Below are positions 42,902-50,692 of a stretch of 64,000 nt of DNA, piece by piece. The translations under genes were made by a program, and so were the position numbers. The stretch is from NCBI RefSeq assembly GCF_900476045.1, contig NZ_LS483440.1, forward strand, positions 1,302,001 through 1,366,000, read 5' to 3'. Numbering within the stretch: the first letter of the stretch is position 1; the number at the start of each line of letters is the position of its first letter. The notes beneath the pieces are model-generated. The model made no database searches, had not been told where the DNA came from, and was given only the letters and a program-made list of their open reading frames with translations. The stretch is from Gemella morbillorum (GTDB lineage Bacteria > Bacillota > Bacilli > Staphylococcales > Gemellaceae).

Positions 42902-43693
42902 TTAATGTTTATGCAATCCACCAAATAATACATCAAACATTTGTTCTAATTGTTCATTTTCTTTAAATAATTTATCTAATTCTTTTTTCTTTTCTTCTTT
43001 TATCTTTGTTTGTTTACTAATTTCTGATATTACTTCTTCTTTAGCTTTCTTATATCTCGCTACACTTTCAGTTTTTCCTTGTTTATTATATTCTTCTATT
43101 TTTTCATCTGTAAATTTTAATAATTCTTCTTGTTCTTTTAATGTTTTTTCTGCTGATTTTATAGCACCTTGATTAGATATAATATGATGTGATAATTTTT
43201 CATGTTCATTAAATTTATCTTTTGTAGCTTTTGTTAAATCATATTTTTTTGCTTCTTGTAAATTTAATTCTACTTCTCGTTTATCTTTACTATCTCGATT
43301 ATTTTCCATTATTACCTTGAAATTATCATCTACTAATAAATCAGCTTCTAATACTAACATATGTTCATCATTTTGAAATTGATTCAGTTCTTTTTTTTCA
43401 TTTTTAAACATTATATAATATTTAAAATCACTACTATAATCTGTTTCACTTTTTGCGAACACTAACATTATTTTCTTATTATCTCTATCATTAATTATCC
43501 TATATGGTAAAAATTGTAATCCTTTATTATCTTTTTCATATTTTTCTTGTGCAGGTGTGTATTGCACTTTATTTTGTTGTTGTGATTCTTCTTTTCCTTT
43601 GTTATAAAATTTATAAAAAGTAAAAACTGATAATACCACAAATAATATCAACAATAATAATGTTTTTTTATTCTTCTTTATAAAATCTTTCAT
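42902..43693 (-). CDS. Membrane-anchored coiled-coil protein of the conjugation block
   Basis: The 263-residue protein has one N-terminal membrane helix (KTLLLLILFVVLSVFTFYKFY). An outer domain follows (PYRIINDRDNKKIMLVFAK and YYIMFKNEKKELNQFQNDE), then a long coiled coil (about 160-250, KEQEELLKFTDEKIEEYNKQ). It ends GGLHKH. It lies directly after the peptidoglycan hydrolase. No family is recognised; it may brace the transfer channel or the wall hydrolase. Confidence 0.7.
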   Translation of the reverse strand: MKDFIKKNKKTLLLLILFVVLSVFTFYKFYNKGKEESQQQNKVQYTPAQEKYEKDNKGLQFLPYRIINDRDNKKIMLVFAKSETDYSSDFKYYIMFKNEKKELNQFQNDEHMLVLEADLLVDDNFKVIMENNRDSKDKREVELNLQEAKKYDLTKATKDKFNEHEKLSHHIISNQGAIKSAEKTLKEQEELLKFTDEKIEEYNKQGKTESVARYKKAKEEVISEISKQTKIKEEKKKELDKLFKENEQLEQMFDVLFGGLHKH

Positions 43694-43705
43694 TTTTCTA
43701 TACTC

Positions 43706-44824
43706 CTATTTATATTGTCTATAAAATGCTTCTGCAAAACGTAACCTTTCAGCTAATGCTACAACTCCTGCTCTTTCAAAATATCTTTCAAATAATTCTG
43801 TTGCTTCTGATACATCACGAATATTTTTAAAATCTTCAAAAGACTTCGAGCCAAACTGAATATTTTTCATTTCCTCTATAGTAAAATTAAGTTGTGCTGT
43901 TAAACTTGCTACGTCTAAATTATTTTCTTTAGACCAATTTTCTAATTTTGTTCTTCTTTCAAAACTCCATTGTGCAAGTCCAAAACCTATTCCATTTCCT
44001 ATTTCTGTTATTGCAGGATTCATTCCACTTTCACGTTGAAAATTACCCATTATTCCAGCTGTTGCTTCTGCACTAAAACCTTGCTTTTTAAAGAAATTCC
44101 AAACTTTCTCTGCATTATCACTACCTACTAACTCTGTATCAATTCCATTAACTCCATTACAATTTTTATTACTTGAACTTTCTACATGAGTTTCTAATTT
44201 ATCACTTACTCTTATTATATCTCCATTATTTAATACTTCCTTACCTAAATATGGCGAACTATCTTTTGTAGCCAAACTAGGTGGATTTTCCTGTACCTCA
44301 AAATGAACATGATATACTGTTGTCGCTCCAGTATTACCTAAAATTCCTATCTGGTCACCTTTTTTTACTTGATCACCTTGTTTTACTGTAGCTTCTCTTA
44401 AATGTCCATAATAAGCATGTTTACCATTTCCCATATCTATTAGTACATAATTTCCACCTATACCAGTATAGGCTACTGCTTCTACTGTTCCATCTGATAT
44501 TGTATGTACACCTACTTTTTCAGAACTAAAATCTCTAAAATTAGTAGGCTGTACATCTATTCCTGTATGCCCTATACTTCCGTATAAAGTTCCTATATTT
44601 TGTCTTGCCCAAGCTGTCAAACCGAATCCCTGCAATACCACATAATCCTCTGCGAAAATATGCCCACCTGCATTTATTGAACTTCCGTTACAATCTTTGT
44701 TATTTGTCATTGCTCCACCTATTGCAAATATTAAAACTACAGGCAATAATAAGAACAAAATAAAAAAAGGTAAACAACCTAACGCTACCTTTCTTCCTGC
44801 TTTATTCTTTTTTTCATCTTCCAT
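43706..44824 (-). CDS. Two-domain cell-wall hydrolase of the conjugation machine
   Basis: The 372-residue protein has a cytoplasmic start, one membrane helix (LGCLPFFILFLLLPVVLIFAIGG), an M23 peptidase domain and a lysozyme-like domain. The M23 zinc ligands are in GHTGIDVQ and VYHVHFEV. The C-terminal domain (KVWNFFKKQGFSAEATAGIMG, NFQRESGMNP, GIGFGLAQWSFERR) is of the phage tail lysozyme type. Such enzymes (TcpG, CwlT type) open the wall for DNA transfer. The M23 plus tail-lysozyme order differs from the lysozyme-NlpC/P60 order in Tn916 and ICEBs1. Confidence 0.9.
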   Translation of the reverse strand: MEDEKKNKAGRKVALGCLPFFILFLLLPVVLIFAIGGAMTNNKDCNGSSINAGGHIFAEDYVVLQGFGLTAWARQNIGTLYGSIGHTGIDVQPTNFRDFSSEKVGVHTISDGTVEAVAYTGIGGNYVLIDMGNGKHAYYGHLREATVKQGDQVKKGDQIGILGNTGATTVYHVHFEVQENPPSLATKDSSPYLGKEVLNNGDIIRVSDKLETHVESSSNKNCNGVNGIDTELVGSDNAEKVWNFFKKQGFSAEATAGIMGNFQRESGMNPAITEIGNGIGFGLAQWSFERRTKLENWSKENNLDVASLTAQLNFTIEEMKNIQFGSKSFEDFKNIRDVSEATELFERYFERAGVVALAERLRFAEAFYRQYK

Positions 44825-44879
44825 TTTATCAACTCCTTTTCAATTTATGTTATAATATCTCTTACAAGGAGGTATTACT

Positions 44880-45404
44880 ATGTTAACCACTATAAAAGAA
44901 ATTCTTAACACCAAAACCAATAATATTTTTCATAAATACATATATTTCAGTGCTATACTTTCAATATTTCTTTATTTTAATTTACTAAAAATTGATTTAA
45001 GTTATTTAAAAAATTATTATGTTATAAATTTTATAAATGAAAATCATTATAAAATAATTGAACTTTACCTTTTTTCTCTCAAATTACTAGGAATATTATT
45101 TTTATTTCATATACTAAAATATAAGATATATCCTATAATCTATATTTTCTATAAAGGTTCATTACATAACAATAATTCCATAGATGAACTAATTTATTTC
45201 TTTAGTAATTTAACTTCAAACATATTCTTTATTACATATCCTCTTTATAAAGTAAAAATACTTAATTTTAATTTTGATATTATACAAATACTAAATAATC
45301 TTTCTTTTAATTTAGGAAGTATCTTTCTTTTTACAGGATTATCTATTTTATTAATTAATATTTGTATATATCTAATCAGCATATTTTTACCTAATAAAAA
45401 ATAA
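44880..45404 (+). CDS. Four-helix membrane protein on the opposite strand
   Basis: The 174-residue protein has about four membrane helices (IYFSAILSIFLYFNLLKI, LYLFSLKLLGILFLFHILKY, SNIFFITYPLYKV, IFLFTGLSILLINICIYLISIF). It has an AAGGAGG site and an extended -10 (TGTTATAAT at 44848-44856). It is the only plus-strand gene in the conjugation block and so is separately expressed. It could act in exclusion, immunity or regulation; no family is recognised. Confidence 0.7.
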   Translation: MLTTIKEILNTKTNNIFHKYIYFSAILSIFLYFNLLKIDLSYLKNYYVINFINENHYKIIELYLFSLKLLGILFLFHILKYKIYPIIYIFYKGSLHNNNSIDELIYFFSNLTSNIFFITYPLYKVKILNFNFDIIQILNNLSFNLGSIFLFTGLSILLINICIYLISIFLPNKK

Positions 45405-45614
45405 TAATAACTTATATATAATTATCGCAATTAACACATAAAAAAAATAAGGAAAGTAATAATAATTTATAATTATACTTTCTTTTTTTACTTTAATCAT
45501 TGTTTTATTTTCTAACTTTTCTAATTCTTTTATCTTAAAATTCACTTTATCCTTTACCCTTATATAATAAAAATACAACAATGGAAACAACACTATTAAT
45601 ATCACAATAAACAT
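45387..45614 (-). CDS. Small membrane protein
   Basis: The 75-residue protein has two membrane helices (MFIVILIVLFPLLYFYYI and YFPYFFYVLIAIIIYKLLLFF) with a short charged loop. Its end overlaps the tail of the plus-strand membrane gene by 18 bp. No family is recognised. Confidence 0.6.
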   Translation of the reverse strand: MFIVILIVLFPLLYFYYIRVKDKVNFKIKELEKLENKTMIKVKKESIIINYYYFPYFFYVLIAIIIYKLLLFFIR

Positions 45615-45641
45615 ATATACTACCTCACTTTTAATTTTGCT

Positions 45642-46001
45642 TTATTTTAAGAAATCCAATTTACTTAATTCTTTATTTAATTCTTCAATAGAACAATTTA
45701 TATTCATCACTAAATAATTTATCTTTTCAACATCTATTTTTACAAAATCTTTCACATAATTTATTGATTTATCATTAATAGGTAAAAACATTTGTTCAAA
45801 ATCTACAGCTAATACTAAAGTTATTTTTTCTACTATACTAAGAGTAGGTGGAGTTAAACCTCCCTCATAATTTTGTATTGTTCTAAATGAAACACCTACT
45901 TTTTTTGCTAATTCTTTTTGTGTTAAGCCTAATTCTTTTCTTTTATTTCTCAAATTTCTTCTAAAATTTTGAGACATTTGACTATCAATTTCTTTAAACA
46001 T
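45642..46001 (-). CDS. Xre-family regulator (paralogue 2)
   Basis: The 119-residue protein has a helix-turn-helix (NKRKELGLTQKELAKKVGVSFRTIQNYEGGLTPPTLSIV, in parts) and a short helical C-terminal part. The recognition helix SFRTIQNYE is identical to that of the regulator at 39093. It stands 14 bp after the third paralogue. They may form a pair that controls transfer genes. Confidence 0.87.
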   Translation of the reverse strand: MFKEIDSQMSQNFRRNLRNKRKELGLTQKELAKKVGVSFRTIQNYEGGLTPPTLSIVEKITLVLAVDFEQMFLPINDKSINYVKDFVKIDVEKINYLVMNINCSIEELNKELSKLDFLK

Positions 46002-46015
46002 AATACATCACCTAT

Positions 46016-46360
46016 CTACCTTAAACTTCTCATTTCTTCTTTTATTTCTTCTACAGCATTATTTATAAGCAATAATAAAGAATCTATTTTATTTAATGTA
46101 TCTATTGACTTTTTTCTACTATTCAATTCATTTATACCTAACATTCTATTTAAACTTATATTTAAAGCTATAGAAATTGATTCCATAACTGCAGAGGTAG
46201 GTATAGTTTTTTTATTTTCATAATTTTGTATAGTTCTGACAGAAACTCCAACAATAGAAGCCAATTCTTTTTGAGATAAACTTAACTCTACGCGTCTTTT
46301 TTTCATATTTTCACTAAAATTGTTAAGTAAAGCTGTGTAATTATATACTTGTTTTCCCAT
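46016..46360 (-). CDS. Xre-family regulator (paralogue 3)
   Basis: I place the start at ATG 46360 (MGKQVYNYTALL); a GTG at 46372 also lies in frame. The helix-turn-helix is KKRRVELSLSQKELASIVGVSVRTIQNYENKKTIPTSAVM with the recognition helix SVRTIQNYE, one residue off the other two. The C-terminal half is helical and acidic. It lies just behind the terminator of the VirB6-like gene. Confidence 0.85.
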   Translation of the reverse strand: MGKQVYNYTALLNNFSENMKKRRVELSLSQKELASIVGVSVRTIQNYENKKTIPTSAVMESISIALNISLNRMLGINELNSRKKSIDTLNKIDSLLLLINNAVEEIKEEMRSLR

Positions 46361-46377
46361 ATTAAAACCCACTTTCT

Positions 46378-46416
46378 AAAAACAGGATAACTATTTCTAG
46401 CTATCCTGTTTTTTTA
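46378..46416 (-). terminator. Terminator over the stop codon of the VirB6-like gene
   Basis: AAAACAGGATA and TATCCTGTTTT pair perfectly over 11 bp. The stop codon lies in the loop and a T-run follows on the minus strand. Confidence 0.75.
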
Positions 46417-48397
46417 TTTCTGTTGCTTCTCTTGATAATTTTTCACTAAATTCAGCTTGTGATGTACGAACTGAATTATTAACCTCATTTTTTATACTAT
46501 TTCTTTGTTCTGTTCTATGATTAATCTGTTCAGATGAATTATTAACTTGTCTATTACTTACATCAACTTGACTATTAGACAAATCACCATTTCCTGAATA
46601 ATCAAATTGATTATTAAATCTTTCTTTATTAATATTACTTTCTAAAGAACTATTATTATAACGACTAAAATTATCTGAACTTCTTTCTAAATTATCATTT
46701 CTCATAAAATTACTTTCTGAACGCTCTAAACTATTTGAACTATTACTTAAATAATCAGATTGACTTGTTCTATAATTATCATAATCATAATTATTTCCTC
46801 TTGTCATATTTAAACTTTGATTATATTCTGTTTGTGGTGTGCGAACTGAATCGTTTATAACTTCTTTATTCATTATTCTTTGTTCTTCATCTAAAACAGG
46901 CTGATTATTTAAAGAATTACCATTTACATTATTCTGATTATTACTTGTAACTTCTTGTGGTGTACGTTCTACTTCTTCATAATTATAACGTTCTCGAACT
47001 TGTAGTGAATCTAGATTTTCTTCTGGTGCTTTATTTTCTTGATATGAATTTCCTTGTTTATTCATATCTTGATTTTCGCCACTCGATCCGCTGTTAAATA
47101 TCGAACCATTAAATCTAGGTTTTTTCATCATTCCGTTAAGTGTTGACATTCCTATATTTCCTACTCCACCTGCTGAAAGAGTTGCTAAAATCTGTTTTCT
47201 ATTCTTCCACATTGCCACTAAAGATACTACAAGTAATATTGTTGATGTTGTATATATAGTTACTGGCGAAGCATTTGAACTCTCCATTATTTTTCTAGTT
47301 AAATTCATCACTAATGATACCAATAATATTACTAACCCCAACATTGCCTTTATTGCATATAAACCAAATAAATTTTTAAATACACTTATATAACTCATTC
47401 TCATAAATGGTAAATAAGAAGCTAATAATGTAAATGGTACTATTAATATATAAAAAAGTATCTGTATCTGAATTATAAAATTAAAAAACGCTATTACATT
47501 AAAAGGTAACATCAATATTAAATTCATAATTACAGATAAAAAAGATACTGTAAGTTTATGAGTAACTACTTCATCTGAAATATAATAATTTTGTTTATCA
47601 CTTAATTTATCATCTAACTTTTTCTTATCAGCAAATTCATATTTTTCTAAATACTCTTGTTCCTTTTCATTATCTCTTTTTACTAACAAACTATCAATCC
47701 TACTTTTTCCATCTACACCTTTGAAATTAGGATTACTATTTACTTTTTCTTTATCTAACTCATTAAAATTTAAAAGTAAAAATGGTTGTTCTACTGCTTG
47801 CTTAAAAAACTTCTCCCTTAATACATCTTTACCATCTAATTTTTCATCACTTCCTAATAATTTATCTCCACTCGTCGCTATAGTCGACTGAACATCATTA
47901 GAAAACTCATTAGCACTATTAATTATACTGCTTGCATTAGTAATCCATAAAGTACATATCCCAATTAAAAGTACTAATTGAAACATATCTTTTACTCCTC
48001 GATGTGCAGATACCATATAACGCATACCTGCGACTACCGCACCAATAAAAAATAAAAGTACTCCATATTTACCAAATACATTATTGTATATAGTTGAAGA
48101 TGTATCACCTAATAAATTTACAATACTATTTAATGCATCACTATCGTACAACATTTTTAAGAAAAAATCTGTAATACTCGCAACTACTTTAGCTATACTA
48201 AAAAAGAAATTAGCTAAATAATTCATCATTACAGAAGTATTTGCCCAAGTCCAATTACTATCATGCATATAACTTTTATATTGTTCTAAACTATTATATT
48301 TATCATCAATACTTGAAGCATATACTACACTTATTGTAGAAAAAACAAATAATAATAAACTTATCATTATATATATTATCTTCCTCTTTTTCGTCAT
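46397..48397 (-). CDS. VirB6/TrbL-like channel protein with Asn/Ser-rich tail
   Basis: The 666-residue protein starts with a signal-like helix (IIYIMISLLLFVFSTISVVYA). It has about seven further membrane helices between 55 and 400 (for example YGVLLFFIGAVVAGMRYM and LNLILMLPFNVIAFFNFIIQ). The last 240 residues are a disordered Asn/Ser/Gln/Arg tail with repeats of the form RT(P/S)Q. It is the TcpH/VirB6-type membrane component of the transfer channel. TcpA follows upstream in the block. Confidence 0.85.
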   Translation of the reverse strand: MTKKRKIIYIMISLLLFVFSTISVVYASSIDDKYNSLEQYKSYMHDSNWTWANTSVMMNYLANFFFSIAKVVASITDFFLKMLYDSDALNSIVNLLGDTSSTIYNNVFGKYGVLLFFIGAVVAGMRYMVSAHRGVKDMFQLVLLIGICTLWITNASSIINSANEFSNDVQSTIATSGDKLLGSDEKLDGKDVLREKFFKQAVEQPFLLLNFNELDKEKVNSNPNFKGVDGKSRIDSLLVKRDNEKEQEYLEKYEFADKKKLDDKLSDKQNYYISDEVVTHKLTVSFLSVIMNLILMLPFNVIAFFNFIIQIQILFYILIVPFTLLASYLPFMRMSYISVFKNLFGLYAIKAMLGLVILLVSLVMNLTRKIMESSNASPVTIYTTSTILLVVSLVAMWKNRKQILATLSAGGVGNIGMSTLNGMMKKPRFNGSIFNSGSSGENQDMNKQGNSYQENKAPEENLDSLQVRERYNYEEVERTPQEVTSNNQNNVNGNSLNNQPVLDEEQRIMNKEVINDSVRTPQTEYNQSLNMTRGNNYDYDNYRTSQSDYLSNSSNSLERSESNFMRNDNLERSSDNFSRYNNSSLESNINKERFNNQFDYSGNGDLSNSQVDVSNRQVNNSSEQINHRTEQRNSIKNEVNNSVRTSQAEFSEKLSREATEIKKQDS

Positions 48398-48417
48398 TTC
48401 TAACTCCTTTCATAAAT

Positions 48418-48446
48418 AAAAAAAGATAACATTTTTTGTTATCTTT
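48418..48446 (-). terminator. Terminator after the lipoprotein gene
   Basis: AAAGATAAC and GTTATCTTT pair over 9 bp with a six-base loop and a T-run on the minus strand. Confidence 0.7.
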
Positions 48447-48456
48447 CTTTAATAAT

Positions 48457-48828
48457 TTATTTAATATTTATCTCTTCATAAACAGGTTTAGATACAATTT
48501 CAGAAATTCGCTTATTCCAACCAGAACCAAACTCATCAACTTTACCATCTGTATCTCTTATAAAGTAAAATTCATAATTCTCACCTTTTTTTTCTTGAAT
48601 AGCATATAATGTCTTTTTTCCTTGAACCGCACCTGCATTTACATCTACATTTTCATAAACCTTAATATTAACATTTTCTCTTTTGATTTGTTTAGATTCA
48701 TCAACACCTTTATTTTCATAACTTATAACTTTATTTATATCACTATCATATTTTTTACTTGAACTTGAACAACCTACTATACTAATACTTAATATAATAG
48801 TTGCTAATATCATTAACAATTTTTTCAT
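48457..48828 (-). CDS. Cystatin-like fold lipoprotein of conjugative elements
   Basis: The 123-residue protein has a lipoprotein signal with lipobox SIVGCSS (Cys20) and a small mature domain (VISYENKGVDESKQIKRENV, YAIQEKKGENYEFYFIRD). This matches the DUF4467-type lipoproteins found in staphylococcal and streptococcal mobile elements. It is anchored outside the membrane; its role is unknown, surface exclusion or channel assembly being options. Confidence 0.75.
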   Translation of the reverse strand: MKKLLMILATIILSISIVGCSSSSKKYDSDINKVISYENKGVDESKQIKRENVNIKVYENVDVNAGAVQGKKTLYAIQEKKGENYEFYFIRDTDGKVDEFGSGWNKRISEIVSKPVYEEINIK

Positions 48829-48891
48829 TATAAAAACACTCCTAATCTTTTTATAATGCCATTATATCAATTATTAATGATATTTTCAAGT

Positions 48892-49083
48892 CTATACATT
48901 TTTATTTAAATGTTCCTTTATCCATATTATATAAAATACTAAAGTTAAAGCTAATACTAATAAAAATAATAAATTTATTAATTCTACATTATATATATTA
49001 TTAATTCTTTTTATTTCTAATACTGCACATATTAAAAATAAAAAATAACATATACTTACTAAATACAATTTTAAATTTTTCAT
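48892..49083 (-). CDS. Small two-helix membrane protein
   Basis: The 63-residue protein is two membrane helices (LYLVSICYFLFLICAVLEI and LLFLLVLALTLVFYIIWI) and a short tail. It is coupled to a similar small membrane gene before it. No family is recognised. Confidence 0.55.
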   Translation of the reverse strand: MKNLKLYLVSICYFLFLICAVLEIKRINNIYNVELINLLFLLVLALTLVFYIIWIKEHLNKNV

Positions 49084-49084
49084 A

Positions 49085-49300
49085 TTATCTACCTTTATAT
49101 TTTCGATATTTTTTAAAAATACTAAAAACTAATAAAATATAAATAAAAAACATTACTAATAATAAAACAAATAATAATGATAATCCTATTCCATTTCCTG
49201 CAATATCATATACTATTTTTATTCTTGATATTCCTACCATTGTTGATAAAATATAAAATAAAGTTATTATTGTCAAAGCTATTTTTCCATCTTTACTCAC
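49085..49300 (-). CDS. Small two-helix membrane protein
   Basis: The 71-residue protein has two membrane helices (IALTIITLFYILSTMVGI and GLSLLFVLLLVMFFIYILLVF) and a basic end (KKYRKYKGR). It follows the coupling protein gene by one base pair. It may be a minor part of the transfer complex. Confidence 0.58.
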   Translation of the reverse strand: MSKDGKIALTIITLFYILSTMVGISRIKIVYDIAGNGIGLSLLFVLLLVMFFIYILLVFSIFKKYRKYKGR

Positions 49301-49301
49301 T

Positions 49302-50690
49302 TTACAACCCTCTTTCTTGTATCAATTCCATTATTTCCTGACCTACTAAATCACCATTTACTATATATGGTGATAAAAATACTTTAGGTCTATCAACCAT
49401 TTCTTTTATTTGATAATATCCCGTTCCTTTTAATCCTATTTCTTTATATGCTGTATTTGTTTCGCCAAATATCATTTTATATCCGTCATTTGACAAACTT
49501 CCTAACGCTATCCTTAATCCTAATTGATCTCTTACTTTTCCGTCGAGAACATCAGTATCAGGTCTTTGTGTTGCAAAAATTACAAATACTCCTGCTTGTC
49601 GACCTTTTACAACAATGTTAGTAAGTTTTGACATTACTTCTTTTTTTTCTTTATTATCTAATACAGAAACAAAAGCTAATAATTCATCAAATATTAAAAA
49701 ATATGGTTTAATTCCATAAGCTACATAATCCTCACCAAAATTATCTCCTGTAGATAACATTTCTTTATATCTATTATCCATTTCTAAAGTTACATCATCT
49801 AATAAATTTATTACATCTTCTTTTTCATATACTACTAAATTCTTTTTAGATACATAACCTAATTTTGTTAAATCGGATATTTTAGGGTCGATTATATTTA
49901 AATAATAACCTTTTTTTAATATTTCTTTTATCAAATAAAATATTAAATAAGATTTCCCTGTTCCTGTTCCACCAACTATTAAAGCGTGAGGACTTTTTCT
50001 AAACTCCCATATTACACTTTTCATTAATTTTAATTTATTATCTTCTACATTATCATCACTAAAATTTAATCTATCTTTTAATGAAAATTTAGATAATGTA
50101 TATATTATAAATTCATCTATTACTTGTTTATCTTTCAATTCTATTTTAAATGTATATTCTAATTTTGTTTCTAACTCTAAAAATTCTTTTTGAAATTTTG
50201 AACCATCTAATCTAATATATATTTGAATTTCATTTTTATTTTGCTTTATGTAAAACTTCGGAAAATATAAATCTTTGTAACTTTCCCTGCTTTTCACCAA
50301 ACCTTTTACATTAAAAATATCTTCTAATCCTTTGCTTACACTTGTATTAGACACTAATTGAGGTTTTATAAAATATCCTGACGTGAATATTAATTCAGCT
50401 AGCTTTTGAATATTTCTTACTCGCTCTAATAAATTATTCAACAAAATGTAAGATACTAATATTACTGGTACTGATATTCCTATTGTTAATAACAATATTT
50501 TCAACCAATCTTCTTTTAAATTAGATATATCTATATAGTAATTATAAATCACTACAGATAATACCAGCAGGAAAATTATTGTTATTAATTCTCCTACTGT
50601 TCTTTGATATATCTTTTCATCATTTTTATCTATTTTATATGCTAAAGGTCTTTTAAAATATTTTATAAATAATTTTTCTTTCTTATTCAT
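49302..50690 (-). CDS. FtsK/SpoIIIE-type conjugative coupling protein (TcpA-like)
   Basis: The 462-residue protein has two N-terminal membrane helices (VGELITIIFLLVLSVVIYNY, WLKILLLTIGISVPVILVSY). An FtsK-type ATPase follows with Walker A ALIVGGTGTGKSYLI and Walker B PYFLIFDELLAFV, then GRQAGVFVIFATQRPDTDVL. This is the type IV coupling protein of Tn916/ICEBs1/pCW3-like systems, which brings the relaxase-DNA complex to the channel. It starts two bases after the VirB4-like gene ends. Confidence 0.93.
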   Translation of the reverse strand: MNKKEKLFIKYFKRPLAYKIDKNDEKIYQRTVGELITIIFLLVLSVVIYNYYIDISNLKEDWLKILLLTIGISVPVILVSYILLNNLLERVRNIQKLAELIFTSGYFIKPQLVSNTSVSKGLEDIFNVKGLVKSRESYKDLYFPKFYIKQNKNEIQIYIRLDGSKFQKEFLELETKLEYTFKIELKDKQVIDEFIIYTLSKFSLKDRLNFSDDNVEDNKLKLMKSVIWEFRKSPHALIVGGTGTGKSYLIFYLIKEILKKGYYLNIIDPKISDLTKLGYVSKKNLVVYEKEDVINLLDDVTLEMDNRYKEMLSTGDNFGEDYVAYGIKPYFLIFDELLAFVSVLDNKEKKEVMSKLTNIVVKGRQAGVFVIFATQRPDTDVLDGKVRDQLGLRIALGSLSNDGYKMIFGETNTAYKEIGLKGTGYYQIKEMVDRPKVFLSPYIVNGDLVGQEIMELIQERGL

Positions 50691-50692
50691 AA

